Assembly: GCA_031374735.1 (NCBI GenBank) | Contig: JANMGQ010000046.1 | Coordinates: forward strand, 1-64,000 | Reading direction: 5' to 3' | From: JABFRJ01 sp031374735 | GTDB lineage: Bacteria > Pseudomonadota > Alphaproteobacteria > Rhizobiales > Hyphomicrobiaceae | DNA length: 64,000 nt | In this document: positions 10,975 through 20,066 of the stretch, piece after piece | Numbering within the stretch: position 1 is the stretch's first letter | How the letters are laid out: each line of letters starts with the position of its first letter | Position numbers and translations under genes: made by a program | The notes under the pieces: generated by a model | Database searches by the model: none | What the model was told of the DNA's origin: nothing | Seen by the model: the letters and a program-made list of their open reading frames with translations, nothing else

Positions 10975-13644
10975 ATGACCGACGATCGCGACAATGGCGC
11001 GGCCGAAACGCGCGAGTGGCAAGACGCGATCGCGTCCGTCATCGCCTTTGAAGGTACAGGCCGGGCAGATGATCTGCTGACAGCCGCCGTCGACACGGCG
11101 CGTCGCGCAGGCGCGAAGCTGCCGTTCGCGGCCAATACGGCGTATGTGAATACCATCCCGCCGGACGCGCAACCCGCCTTTCCAGGTGACCGCGCACTGG
11201 AGCATAAGCTCCGCTCGGCGATCCGTTGGAATGCGGCCGCCATCGTGCTGAAGGCCAACAAAACATCGTCGGAGCTTGGCGGTCACATCGCGAGCTTTCA
11301 GTCCGCGGCGACACTCTACGACACCGGCTTCATGCACTTCTGGCACGGCGCCGATGATCCATCGCACGGCGGCGATCTCATTTATGTGCAGGGCCACTCG
11401 TCGCCTGGCATCTATGCACGCGCGTTCCTCGAAGGTCGCCTGACCGAAGATCAGCTGACAAATTTCCGCCAGGAGGTCGACGGCAAGGGATTGTCGTCTT
11501 ATCCGCATCCCTGGCTGATGCCGGACTTCTGGCAGTTCCCAACGGTGTCGATGGGGCTCGGGCCATTGATGGGCATCTATCAGGCACGCTTCCTCAAATA
11601 CCTGCACGCACGCGGCCTTGCCGACACGGAGAAACGCAAGGTCTGGGTGTTCTGCGGCGACGGTGAAATGGATGAGCCGGAGAGCCTCGGCGCGATCTCA
11701 CTTGGTGGTCGCGAAAAGCTCGATAACCTGATCTTCGTCATCAACTGCAACCTCCAGCGCCTCGATGGCCCAGTGCGCGGCAATGGCAAAATCGTGCAGG
11801 AACTCGAGGGTGATTTCCGCGGCGCCGGCTGGAACGTCATCAAAGTGCTGTGGGGCTCGGGTTGGGATGAACTGCTCGCCAAGGATCATGACGGCAAGCT
11901 CCGACAACTGATGGAAGAGTGCGTCGACGGCGAGTACCAGGATTTCAAATCCAAGAACGGTGGCTACATCCGCTAGAAGTTCTTTGGCCGTTATCCCGAA
12001 ACGGCGGCCATGGTCGCAGACTGGTCGGACGACAAGATCTGGAAGCTCACGCGTGGCGGCCACGATCCGGTTAAAGTGCATGCCGCCTACAAGGCCGCGG
12101 TCGAGCACAAGGGACAGCCGACGTTGATCCTGCCGAAAACCGTCAAGGGCTACGGCATGGGCGAGGCCGGTGAAGGCCAGATGATCACCCACCAGCAGAA
12201 GAAGATGGGCGATGCGGCGTTGCTCGAATTCCGCAACCGCTTCGCCGTGCCGCTCGACGACACGCAGGTAAAAGCGCTGGAGTTTCTGAAGCTGCCTGAG
12301 AACAGCCCGGAAATGAAGTACATGCGCGAACGTCGCAAGGCGCTCGGCGGCTATCTGCCGGTGCGCCGCGCGAAGTCGGAAACGCTCGTCGCGCCACCGC
12401 TGTCGGCTTTCGATACGCAGCTCAAGGCCAGCGGCGAAGGCCGCGAGATCTCGACCACGATGGCATTTGTGCGCGTGCTGAATACGCTGCTGCGCGACAA
12501 GACGCTCGGCAAACGCATCGTGCCGATCGTGCCAGATGAGAGCCGCACATTCGGCATGGAGGGCATGTTCCGCCAGTACGGAATCTTCAGCCAGGTCGGC
12601 CAGCTGTACAAGCCGCAAGATGCCGATCAGATGATGTTCTACAAAGAAGATCGTCAGGGCCAGATGCTGCAGGAAGGCATCAACGAAGCCGGCGCCATGT
12701 CGTCGTGGATCTCGGCGGCGACGAGCTATTCGACGTCGAACGTGCCGATGATCCCGTTCTACATCTACTACTCCATGTTCGGCTTTCAGCGCGTCGGCGA
12801 TCTCGCGTGGCTTGCAGGCGACATGCGCGCGCGCGGATTTCTCATCGGCGGCACGTCCGGCCGCACCACGCTCAACGGCGAAGGCCTGCAACACGAGGAC
12901 GGCCACAGCCACATCCTCTCAGCCACCATCCCGAACTGCGTGTCCTATGATCCAACGTACGCTTACGAAGTGGCGGTGCTCGTGCAAAACGGCCTGTATC
13001 GCATGCTCGAGAAGCAGGAAGACGTTTATTTCTATCTGACCGTGCTCAACGAAAACTACGAGCACCCCGCCATGCCCGAGGGCGCGGCCGACGGTATCGT
13101 CAAGGGCATGTATCTGCTTCGGGGTGCCGATCCGAAGGCGAAGGGTCATCGCGTGCAATTGATGGGCTCCGGCGCGATCCTGCGCGAGATCATCGCCGGC
13201 GCAGATTTGCTCGCCAAAGACTTCGGCGTCCAGGCTGATATCTGGAGTGTGACGAGCTTCACTGAACTCGCGCGCGAGGCGCAGGAGGTGGAGCGCTGGA
13301 ACCTGCTCAATCCGCTTGAGACGCCACGCGTCCCCTACGTCACGCAGTGTCTGCGCTCGCGGGGCGAAGGGCCATTCATCTCATCAACCGACTACATGCG
13401 CATGTTCGCCGAGCAGATCCGACCGCACGTGCCAGGCTCTTATCGTGTGCTCGGCACGGATGGCTTTGGACGCTCGGATTATCGCCGCAAGCTGCGCTCG
13501 CACTTCGAGGTGGATCGCCATTTCGTTGCCGTCGCCGCGCTGAAATCGCTTGCCGATCAAAACAAACTACCATCCACCAAGGTCGCGGAAGCGATCAAGA
13601 AATACGGCATCGATCCGAATAAACCGAACCCGGCAAAAGCATAG
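10975..13644 (+). pseudogene. aceE: Pyruvate dehydrogenase E1 (AceE, homodimeric type) split by an in-frame TAG
   Basis: The reading frame runs 890 codons and matches homodimeric AceE along its whole length (E. coli AceE is 887 residues), but codon 334 is TAG. Upstream part: the E1 N-terminal domain and ThDP motif GDGEMDEPE...NCN. Downstream part: ETAAMVADW, EARTFGMEG-like DESRTFGMEGMF, YYSMFGFQR, GGTSGRTTLNGEGLQHEDG. The stop falls in GYIR-stop-KFFGRYPE, where the family has Glu (E. coli GAYVREHFFGKYPE), so a single GAG-to-TAG change explains it. No frame change occurs. As read, the ThDP fold is cut and E1 should be inactive unless the amber codon is suppressed or the base is a sequencing error. 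Confidence 0.9.
11974..11976 (+). other. In-frame amber codon in aceE
   Basis: TAG replaces a conserved Glu codon at position 334 of aceE; the same frame resumes for 556 further codons with full conservation. The next possible start is the ATG at 12010, which would yield a 544-residue C-terminal fragment. Confidence 0.95.
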
Positions 13645-13957
13645 CCTGCGAATTGTGAGTTGCGCATTGCGAATAGAAAAATCGCAGGTCTCAACTCGCA
13701 ACTTACATCAGCGAGCAGACATATTGACCGATCCAATCAAACAGCGTCATCCCGGAATACGATCATGCGTCCCGCGTGATCGTATATCCGGGATTTTTCC
13801 CTCTGTCCGTAATGCACGAGTGCTTATGCGTGACAGGTAAAGATCCCGGATATGGCTGACGCGCCTTGGCGCGACAGGCATTCCGGGATGACGATGATGG
13901 TTGGTCAGTCACAAGTTCTGATCGCTGGTATTGCAACTCGCAATTTGGACCCCTCCA
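13645..13957. repeat. aceE-aceF intergenic region with palindromic repeat element
   Basis: No gene is seen in these 313 bp. The outer arms CGTCATCCCGGAAT (13745-13758) and ATTCCGGGATGACG (13880-13893) are perfect inverted repeats. Between them lie further copies of the core (ATCCGGGAT near 13786, ATCCCGGAT near 13843) and a small dyad CGATCATGCG/CGCGTGATCG. A second set of short repeats (AACTCGCAA and variants) occurs near 13693 and 13935. This looks like a dispersed REP-type element inserted inside the pdh operon. Confidence 0.7.
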
Positions 13958-15271
13958 ATGTCGCTCATGGAAGTCAAAGTCCCCGACATCGGCGACTTCA
14001 AGAATGTGCCCGTCATCGAGATCCTCGTGAAAGCGGGTGATACGGTGAAAGCGGACGATCCGCTTGTCTCGCTCGAATCCGACAAGGCGACGATGGAGGT
14101 TCCGGCGCCGTCCGCCGGCATCGTGTCCGAGATCGTCGTAAAGGTTGGCGACAAGGTGTCGGAGGGCAGCGTGATCGTCATGCTCGAGGCCGGCAAAGCC
14201 GCGGGGCCGAAACCCGGCAGTTCCGCAGCCAAGGCTGCTGCTGCTGCTGCCGCAACGGCATCGGTCGCTACCCCAGCAGCACCGCCGTCTCCGACGTCAG
14301 GCGTGTTCGCGCCGGTCAAGGGCAGCGCGACCCCGCCGCCGAAGCCATCCGAGTACGGCGGCGTGCATGCGTCTCCGAGCGTACGCCGTCTCGCGCGCGA
14401 ACTCGACATTGATCTGTTGCAGCTCAAGGGCACAGGCGAGAAGGGGCGCATCACCAAAGACGACGTAAAGGCGTCGATGAAAGGCGCTGGCGGTGTGTCG
14501 GCGCACACGGGCGGCATGGGTATTCCTGAGATCCCCGCAATCGATTTCAGCAAGTTCGGCGCGATCGAGACGAAGCCGCTGCCGCGCATCAAGAGGGTCT
14601 CAGGTCCGCACCTGCATCGCGCATGGCTTAACATTCCGCATGTCACACACGCGGACGAAGCCGACATCACGGAACTCGAGGATTTCCGCAAGAAACTCGA
14701 CACAAAAGGCAAGGACACGCCCAAAGAGAAGGGTGGGGGCTATCGCGTCACGATGCTGTCGTTCCTGATCAAGGCGGCGATCGGCGCACTCAAAGAGTAT
14801 CCGATGCTGAATGCCTCGCTCGCGCCGGACAAGGAAAACCTGATCTACAAGAAGTATTACAACATCGGCGTCGCCGTCGACACGCCCGACGGCCTTGTCG
14901 TGCCGGTGATCAGAGACGCCGACCGCAAGGGCATTCTGGAGCTCTCCCAAGAACTCGGTATGCTGTCGAAGAAAATGCGCGACGGCAGATTCACGCCAGC
15001 CGATATCTCCGGCGGTTCGTTCTCGATCTCCTCGCTCGGTGGCATCGGCGGCACGCACTTCACACCCATCGTCAACGCGCCGGAAGTTGCCATCCTCGGC
15101 GTCGTGCGATCGACCATCAAACCGCACTGGAACGGCAAAACGTTTGAGCCGCGGCTGATGCTGCCGCTGTGCCTCAGCTACGATCACCGTGTCGTCGACG
15201 GCGCGCTGGCGGCCCGATTCACGCGTCATCTCGCCGGTATCCTCGAAGATGTCAGGCAGTTGGTGCTTTAG
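13958..15271 (+). CDS. aceF: Dihydrolipoamide acetyltransferase, pyruvate dehydrogenase E2
   Basis: A 437-residue E2 with one N-terminal lipoyl domain (residues 4-78, lipoyl Lys43 in ESDKATME), an Ala/Pro-rich linker, a peripheral subunit-binding domain (HASPSVRRLARELDIDL ... GRITKDDV, about 139-172) and the catalytic acetyltransferase domain ending in SYDHRVVDGA with His410 and Asp414. It transfers the acetyl group from lipoamide to CoA. Most gammaproteobacterial AceF proteins have two or three lipoyl domains; this has one. Start MSLMEVKVP at 13958 follows the repeat region. It works with AceE, which is interrupted here, and with the E3 encoded downstream. Confidence 0.94.
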   Translation: MSLMEVKVPDIGDFKNVPVIEILVKAGDTVKADDPLVSLESDKATMEVPAPSAGIVSEIVVKVGDKVSEGSVIVMLEAGKAAGPKPGSSAAKAAAAAAATASVATPAAPPSPTSGVFAPVKGSATPPPKPSEYGGVHASPSVRRLARELDIDLLQLKGTGEKGRITKDDVKASMKGAGGVSAHTGGMGIPEIPAIDFSKFGAIETKPLPRIKRVSGPHLHRAWLNIPHVTHADEADITELEDFRKKLDTKGKDTPKEKGGGYRVTMLSFLIKAAIGALKEYPMLNASLAPDKENLIYKKYYNIGVAVDTPDGLVVPVIRDADRKGILELSQELGMLSKKMRDGRFTPADISGGSFSISSLGGIGGTHFTPIVNAPEVAILGVVRSTIKPHWNGKTFEPRLMLPLCLSYDHRVVDGALAARFTRHLAGILEDVRQLVL

Positions 15272-15442
15272 TTTTCCTTCTCCCCCTCTTCAGGGGGAGA
15301 AGGTGGCCGCAGGCCGGATGAGGGGCAGCATCCGTGAGGTGGCAAACGAAGAGACGTTAGAGCAAGTCGCTGCCCCTCACCCGCCCTTCGGGCACCCTCT
15401 CCCTCAGAAGTTGGGGGAGAGGGAAAAAATCGAGTACCCCCA
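15272..15442. repeat. Palindromic repeat element between aceF and lpdA
   Basis: CCTTCTCCCCCT (15276-15287) and AGGGGGAGAAGG (15292-15303) form a perfect 12-bp stem with a 4-nt loop, 5 bp after the aceF stop. After GGCCGCAGGCCGGATGAGGGG come a reversed, diverged second copy (GCTGCCCCTCACCCGC) and a closing CCCTCTCCC...GGGGGAGAGGG hairpin. This arrangement is typical of a dispersed element of Rhizobiales genomes. It may also attenuate transcription into lpdA. Confidence 0.7.
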
Positions 15443-17188
15443 ATGACCACCACCTCCATCCACGTGCCTGACATCGGCGACTTCAAGAACGTCCCGGTCA
15501 TCGAGGTGTTCGTGAAGGTCGGCGACACCATCGGGCTCGATGATCCCATTGTCGCGCTCGAGTCTGACAAGGCAACGCTGGACGTGCCCGCATCGCAAGC
15601 AGGCGTGGTACGCGAGATCAAGGTCAAGGTCGGCGACAAGGTCTCGCAAGGCAGCGTGTTGCTGACAGTCGAGAGCGTCGGCGCCACGGCAAGCACATCT
15701 CCGCCAGCCACCAACGCCGCCTCTGTTGCGCCAGCCCCCTTGGCGAAAGCCTCATCCGGCAAGGCCGATCTACACGCCGAAGTGCTCGTGCTCGGTGCGG
15801 GACCTGGCGGCTACACGGCTGCGTTCCGCGCCGCCGATCTCGGCAAAAATGTCGTGCTCATCGAACGCTGGCCGACGCTTGGCGGGGTGTGCCTCAATGT
15901 CGGCTGCATCCCCTCGAAAGCGCTGCTGCATGTGGCCAAGGTGATCGACGAAGCCGGCGATAGCGGGCCGCACGGCATCAGCTTCGGCAAGCCGGATATC
16001 GATCTCGACAAGCTGCGCGGCTGGAAGGATGGCGTGGTCAGGAAACTTGTTGGCGGCCTCTCTGGTCTTGCCAAAGCGCGCAAAGTCACTGTCGTGCACG
16101 GTGTCGGAAAATTCATCTCCGGCAATGAAGTTGCTGTCGAGGCCGACAGCGGCCGCAAGGTCATTTCATTCGACCACGCGATCATTGCTGCGGGCTCGGA
16201 GCCGGTGACGTTGCCGTTCATCCCTCACGGCGATCCGCGCGTGATCGACTCGACCGGCGCGCTCGACCTGAAAGATATCCCGAAGCGTCTGCTGGTGCTT
16301 GGCGGCGGGATTATTGGGCTTGAGATGGCGACGGTTTATCACGCTCTTGGATCGAAAGTGACCGTCGTCGAACTGATGGATCAGATCATTCCGGGCGCGG
16401 ATCGTGATATCGTCACGCCCCTGATGAAGCGGATCGAGAAGCGCTATGAGAGGATCTACCTCAAAACAAAGGTGACCAAAGTCGAGGCGCTGAAAGCCGG
16501 CCTCAAGGTGTCGTTCGAGGGCGAGGGTGCGCCAGCGACCGACACGTTCGACAAAGTGCTGGTCGCTGTCGGCCGTCGCCCGAACGGAAAGCTGATTGCC
16601 GCTGAGAACGCTGGCGTGGCCGTCGACGAGCGCGGCTACATCGCGGTCGACAGCCAGATGCGCACGAACGTGCCGCACATCTTCGCCATTGGCGATGTCG
16701 TCGGCCAGCCCATGCTCGCGCACAAGGCCGTGCATGAGGGCAAGGTCGCAGCCGAAGTGTCAGCCGGCATGAAGAGTGTGTTCGACGCGCGTGTTATTCC
16801 GTCCGTCGCCTACACAAATCCAGAAGTGTCCTGGGTCGGAATGACCGAGACCGAAGCAAAGGCGCAGGGCATCAAGGTCGGCAAGGGCGTGTTCCCGTGG
16901 GCTGCTTCGGGACGCTCCCTGGCACTCGGCCGCGACGAGGGCATCACCAAGCTGCTGTTCGACGAGGCAACAGAGCGTGTCGTCGGTGCCGGCATTGTCG
17001 GCCCTAATGCTGGCGACCTCATCGCTGAGGTGGCTTTGGCAATCGAGATGGGCTGCGATGTGCACGACATATCGGCCACCATCCACCCGCATCCGACGCT
17101 GTCGGAAACCGTCGCCTTCGCCGCCGAAATGTTCGACGGAACGATTACGGATCTTATCGCGCCAAAGAAGAAAAAGGCGCAGGCCTGA
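15443..17188 (+). CDS. lpdA: Dihydrolipoamide dehydrogenase (E3) with N-terminal lipoyl domain
   Basis: A 581-residue flavoprotein that reoxidises E2 lipoamide with NAD+. Residues 5-78 form a lipoyl domain (Lys43 in ESDKATLD) very similar to that of AceF, joined by an Ala/Pro/Ser linker to the E3 body. FAD-binding GAGPGGYTAAF starts near residue 118; the redox disulfide is Cys150/Cys155 in GGVCLNVGCIPSK; the NAD fold has LGGGIIGLEMA; the C-terminal interface has HPHPTLSE (His548, His550, Glu555). Lipoyl-E3 fusions with homodimeric AceE are common in beta-/gammaproteobacteria and less usual in this class. All key residues are intact. Confidence 0.95.
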   Translation: MTTTSIHVPDIGDFKNVPVIEVFVKVGDTIGLDDPIVALESDKATLDVPASQAGVVREIKVKVGDKVSQGSVLLTVESVGATASTSPPATNAASVAPAPLAKASSGKADLHAEVLVLGAGPGGYTAAFRAADLGKNVVLIERWPTLGGVCLNVGCIPSKALLHVAKVIDEAGDSGPHGISFGKPDIDLDKLRGWKDGVVRKLVGGLSGLAKARKVTVVHGVGKFISGNEVAVEADSGRKVISFDHAIIAAGSEPVTLPFIPHGDPRVIDSTGALDLKDIPKRLLVLGGGIIGLEMATVYHALGSKVTVVELMDQIIPGADRDIVTPLMKRIEKRYERIYLKTKVTKVEALKAGLKVSFEGEGAPATDTFDKVLVAVGRRPNGKLIAAENAGVAVDERGYIAVDSQMRTNVPHIFAIGDVVGQPMLAHKAVHEGKVAAEVSAGMKSVFDARVIPSVAYTNPEVSWVGMTETEAKAQGIKVGKGVFPWAASGRSLALGRDEGITKLLFDEATERVVGAGIVGPNAGDLIAEVALAIEMGCDVHDISATIHPHPTLSETVAFAAEMFDGTITDLIAPKKKKAQA

Positions 17189-17206
17189 CGGCCCTGTACT
17201 GCGCGT

Positions 17207-17944
17207 TCAGCGGCCGACCTTTTTGCGCCAAGCGGCGAACGCCGTTTGTGCTTTCTCGTCAGTCGGCGGGTAGAGACCGAGGATCGACCAGCCCTCCTGC
17301 ACCTTCTCGGTGACGAAGTCCTCGAACACGGTCATCTCGAAGGCCTCGGCCGCGACCTCGTCGGCAAGGTGAGCGGGAATGACGACGACACCTTCGCCGT
17401 CGCCGACCACGATGTCTCCAGGAAACACCGGTGCGTCGCCGCAGCCGACGGGCACGTTGATGTCGATGGCCTGGTGCAGGGTCAGGTTGGTCGGCGGCGA
17501 CGGCCGCGTGTGATAGGCACGGAACGGCATCTCGCCGATCTCCGGGCTGTCGCGGAATCCGCCGTCCGTGACAACGCCTGCCACGCCCCGCTTCATCAGA
17601 CGCGTGACCAGGATCCCACCGGCGGAGGCGGCGCGCGCATCTTTGCGGCAGTCGATCACCATGACCGCGCCGGGTGGGCAATCTTCGACGGCTTTGCGCT
17701 GCGGATGGCCGCGATCCTGGAACGCGCTCAACGGATTGAGATCCTCACGCGCGGGCATGTAGCGCAAGGTGAAGGCGGGGCCGACCATGTTCGGCAGTCC
17801 CGCGCCGCCAACTGGGCGCACGTCCTGGATCATCTGCACGCGCAACCCGCGTTTGAACAGCGCCGTACACAACGTTGCGACTGAGACGCCCATCAGTTTT
17901 TCGCGGGTGGTGGGTGTTAGAGCGGCGGGTTTCAGAGTGGACAT
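17207..17944 (-). CDS. RraA/HMG-aldolase-fold protein (first copy)
   Basis: A 245-residue member of the RraA-like superfamily, which includes the RNase E inhibitor RraA and class II 4-hydroxy-4-methyl-2-oxoglutarate/oxaloacetate aldolases. It keeps the aldolase signature G-X20-R-D-X2-E: Gly of GGILVTR, then RDSPE in VVTDGGFRDSPEI. A conserved GDIVVGDGEGVVVIP follows, as in aldolase members. That favours an enzymatic role in 2-oxo-acid cleavage or decarboxylation over RNase regulation, though many databases label such proteins RraA. ATG 17944 is preferred over the upstream TTG at 17959. Convergent with lpdA (18-bp gap); co-directional with the small unknown gene upstream. Confidence 0.8.
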   Translation of the reverse strand: MSTLKPAALTPTTREKLMGVSVATLCTALFKRGLRVQMIQDVRPVGGAGLPNMVGPAFTLRYMPAREDLNPLSAFQDRGHPQRKAVEDCPPGAVMVIDCRKDARAASAGGILVTRLMKRGVAGVVTDGGFRDSPEIGEMPFRAYHTRPSPPTNLTLHQAIDINVPVGCGDAPVFPGDIVVGDGEGVVVIPAHLADEVAAEAFEMTVFEDFVTEKVQEGWSILGLYPPTDEKAQTAFAAWRKKVGR

Positions 17945-17955
17945 GCGCGTGACTT

Positions 17956-18378
17956 TCAATGAGCGGCGGCGTTCGATGTGAGTACTGCAGTTTGATAGTC
18001 GTGCCAGAGGTTATCCTCAGCCCCGGTCATCACCCGTGCCCGCGCCTTGCCCACTGGCCAGAACAGCTTGCCATCGCGCGCCTGCAAGCCCTCGAACCGG
18101 TGATCGTCCATGCTGACCCAGCCCCAAGTGCAGCGATGGTTCTTGCGCGCGACCTCGCCAATGTAGCAGCCAATCATCATCCAGAATTGGCGCACTTGAT
18201 CTTCTGGTGGTTTGTCCTGGATATATTGTCCGTGCAGCGCGTCCGCCAGCTCCTCGACGAACTCGACACTCGCGTCCGACCAATCGAGATCCAACTTGAT
18301 CATCGACTTAGCGAAGTCCACCATATCAAGGCTGTAGGCCTCCGCGATTTGGGCGACATCGGAATGGGGCTCGAACAT
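17956..18378 (-). CDS. Conserved hypothetical protein, about 140 residues
   Basis: I do not recognise this protein with certainty. It is acidic at the N-terminus (FEPHSDVAQIAEAYSLDMVDFAK), followed by helical segments and a Trp/Cys-rich half with IGCYIGEVARKNHRCTWGW and KLFWPVGKARARVMTG. The layout recalls DUF3806-like proteins, in which a GxxxGE helix precedes a Trp-containing strand, but this is tentative. No signal or membrane helix, so cytoplasmic. The start MFEPHS is the first ATG after the ccmE stop region (11 bp gap); a longer upstream frame would overlap ccmE and looks non-coding. It lies between ccmE and the RraA-like gene on the same strand. Confidence 0.7.
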   Translation of the reverse strand: MFEPHSDVAQIAEAYSLDMVDFAKSMIKLDLDWSDASVEFVEELADALHGQYIQDKPPEDQVRQFWMMIGCYIGEVARKNHRCTWGWVSMDDHRFEGLQARDGKLFWPVGKARARVMTGAEDNLWHDYQTAVLTSNAAAH

Positions 18379-18389
18379 AACGGCCTCAG

Positions 18390-18836
18390 CTATTTTTTTT
18401 TCCCCGGCTCCTGCCACACGCCTTGTTCCTTGAGTGCTTTGGCGACTTCGGGTGGCATGTAGGTTTCGTCGTGCTTGGCGAGGACGCTTGCGGCGAGAAA
18501 CGTGCCCTCGGCGTCGAGTTTGCCTTGCGCGATGATGCCCTGGCCTTCGCGGAACAAGTCCGGCAGGATGCCCGTGTAGCGAACGGGAACACTCTTGGCG
18601 CCATCGGTGACCGTGAAGGCGACCGTCGTGCCTTGGCCACGTTGGACGGAGCCGGGAGCCACGAGCCCGCCCAAACGGAACGATACGCCGGTCGCGACAG
18701 GTTCCTTGGCAAGCGCCGTCGGGGTGCGGAAGACATCGATATGGCGGCTGAGGCCGAGCAGCACGAGGATCACCGCCAGCGCGAGAACCCCAACGCTGCC
18801 ACCGATCATGATGCCGCGCCGCTGTTTTCGGGTCAT
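18390..18836 (-). CDS. ccmE: Cytochrome c-type biogenesis heme chaperone CcmE
   Basis: A 148-residue periplasmic heme chaperone of the system I cytochrome c maturation pathway, anchored by one N-terminal helix (GIMIGGSVGVLALAVILVLLGL). It binds heme covalently through the His of the signature LAKHDETYMPPE (His122, with Tyr126 as axial ligand) and hands it to CcmF/CcmH. The OB-fold strands FRLGGLVAPGSV and VRYTGILPDLFREGQG are typical. The ATG overlaps the ccmI stop by 4 nt. The usual downstream genes ccmF and ccmH are absent; a small unknown and an RraA-like gene follow instead. Confidence 0.96.
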   Translation of the reverse strand: MTRKQRRGIMIGGSVGVLALAVILVLLGLSRHIDVFRTPTALAKEPVATGVSFRLGGLVAPGSVQRGQGTTVAFTVTDGAKSVPVRYTGILPDLFREGQGIIAQGKLDAEGTFLAASVLAKHDETYMPPEVAKALKEQGVWQEPGKKK

Positions 18837-20005
18837 GAGCCAAGCCCCAGCGATTTTGCAATGGCCGAAAGTTCCGTCAGTGCCGCCTGGTTGCCGGCCA
18901 ACCGTCGCCGCGCGTCGCCAAGCGCGATTTCGGCATTAGCCCTATCGCCGAGCACAATGTAGGACTGCATCAGGCGCTGCCAACCTTGCATGTCAGATGG
19001 GTTATCCGCGAGCCTCTGCGCCAGGGATGCCACCATGCCGCGGATCATTTCGGCCCGATCGGCGTCGGACATCTTTTCGGCGGCCTTCATGTCCGCGGCG
19101 GACGGACCTCTCGGTGGGCTTTGGGTGATCAGCGACGTGGCAGCGCCGCCCTTGGATGTCGGTATCGCCGGCACTGTGGCGGCACTGGTTTTCTCGACGG
19201 CTGCGATCCGCTCCTCGATGAGTGGACGCCAATTAGCGCCGGGGGGCGCGGCGGCCAGTATGGCCTTGTACGCCGCCGCGGCTTCGGTCCGTTTGCCATC
19301 CTGCTCAAGCGCAAGCGCGAGCCAGAACTTCGGCTCGACACGGTCGGGGTCGGCCTTGGCGAGCTTCTCATATGCGGCCCGCGCGACGTCCGTCACGATA
19401 CCGTTGTTGGCCAGCACGGTTGCCTCGGCAAAGCCTGCGAGCCGTGCCGGCGTCTCGCCAAGCAGAGCCGAGGCTCGTCCATAGGCATGGGCTGCTTCGG
19501 CAAAGCGCTCCTGGCGGAAATAGATCGGTGCGATCACGTCCCAGCCCTTGCCGTCGTCAGGCCGCTCGACTAGGCGCGCTTCAACCTTGGCGACGAGTTC
19601 GCCGACGGGCGTGCGGTCCAGTGGGGCGGTCGGCAAAGCGCTGCGCGGTTGGTCAGGAAGATGCGGGGTGCCAAGCCAAACGTAGGTTGAAATGGCCAGC
19701 AGTGGCAGCACAGTCGCAATCGTCCCCAAAAGTGGTCGGACCGGCATGATGCGCGATGCCCGCGTGGTGTCGGACTGCGCGCGCGCCAACAATCGTCGGG
19801 CGACTTCCCGGCGCGCGAGTTCGGCATCGGCTGGCGTCACAAGCCCTCGCGCCGCATCGGCATCGATCTCGCTCAGTTGGTCCTTGTAGACGGCGATGTC
19901 TGCTTGGGCATCGCGCACGCCGGCCGCTGCGCCTTGCATGAGTGGACGCAGCAGCACGGCGATGACGCCGGCTGTCATGAGTGCAAACAGAAGCCAAAGC
20001 AGCAT
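18833..20005 (-). CDS. ccmI: Cytochrome c biogenesis protein CcmI
   Basis: A 390-residue inner-membrane protein that presents apocytochrome c to the heme ligation complex. It has two membrane helices (LLWLLFALMTAGVIAVLLRPL at the start and PLLGTIATVLPLLAISTYVWLG near residue 95) with the typical cytoplasmic DIAVYKDQLSEIDADAARGL segment between, then a TPR-rich periplasmic domain (DDGKGWDVIAPIYFRQERFAEAAHAYGRA and following repeats) and a C-terminal second TPR region. ATG 20005 is preferred: GAGGA lies 5 nt upstream, while the frame can also open at a TTG at 20017. Forms a two-gene unit with ccmE. Confidence 0.93.
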   Translation of the reverse strand: MLLWLLFALMTAGVIAVLLRPLMQGAAAGVRDAQADIAVYKDQLSEIDADAARGLVTPADAELARREVARRLLARAQSDTTRASRIMPVRPLLGTIATVLPLLAISTYVWLGTPHLPDQPRSALPTAPLDRTPVGELVAKVEARLVERPDDGKGWDVIAPIYFRQERFAEAAHAYGRASALLGETPARLAGFAEATVLANNGIVTDVARAAYEKLAKADPDRVEPKFWLALALEQDGKRTEAAAAYKAILAAAPPGANWRPLIEERIAAVEKTSAATVPAIPTSKGGAATSLITQSPPRGPSAADMKAAEKMSDADRAEMIRGMVASLAQRLADNPSDMQGWQRLMQSYIVLGDRANAEIALGDARRRLAGNQAALTELSAIAKSLGLGS

Positions 20006-20066
20006 TTCGGTCCTCAATACTGCGGGCCTTGACGATCCGGACGTTCAAAGACCCACATGCGATAAG

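Noticed and set aside
11698..12912. 404-codon minus-strand frame opposite aceE
   Set aside because: Antisense shadow rich in His/Arg/Ala; aceE matches its family on the other strand.
13931..13957. Longer aceF start adding MQLAIWTPP
   Set aside because: The extra residues come from the intergenic repeat region and are absent from the lipoyl-domain family.
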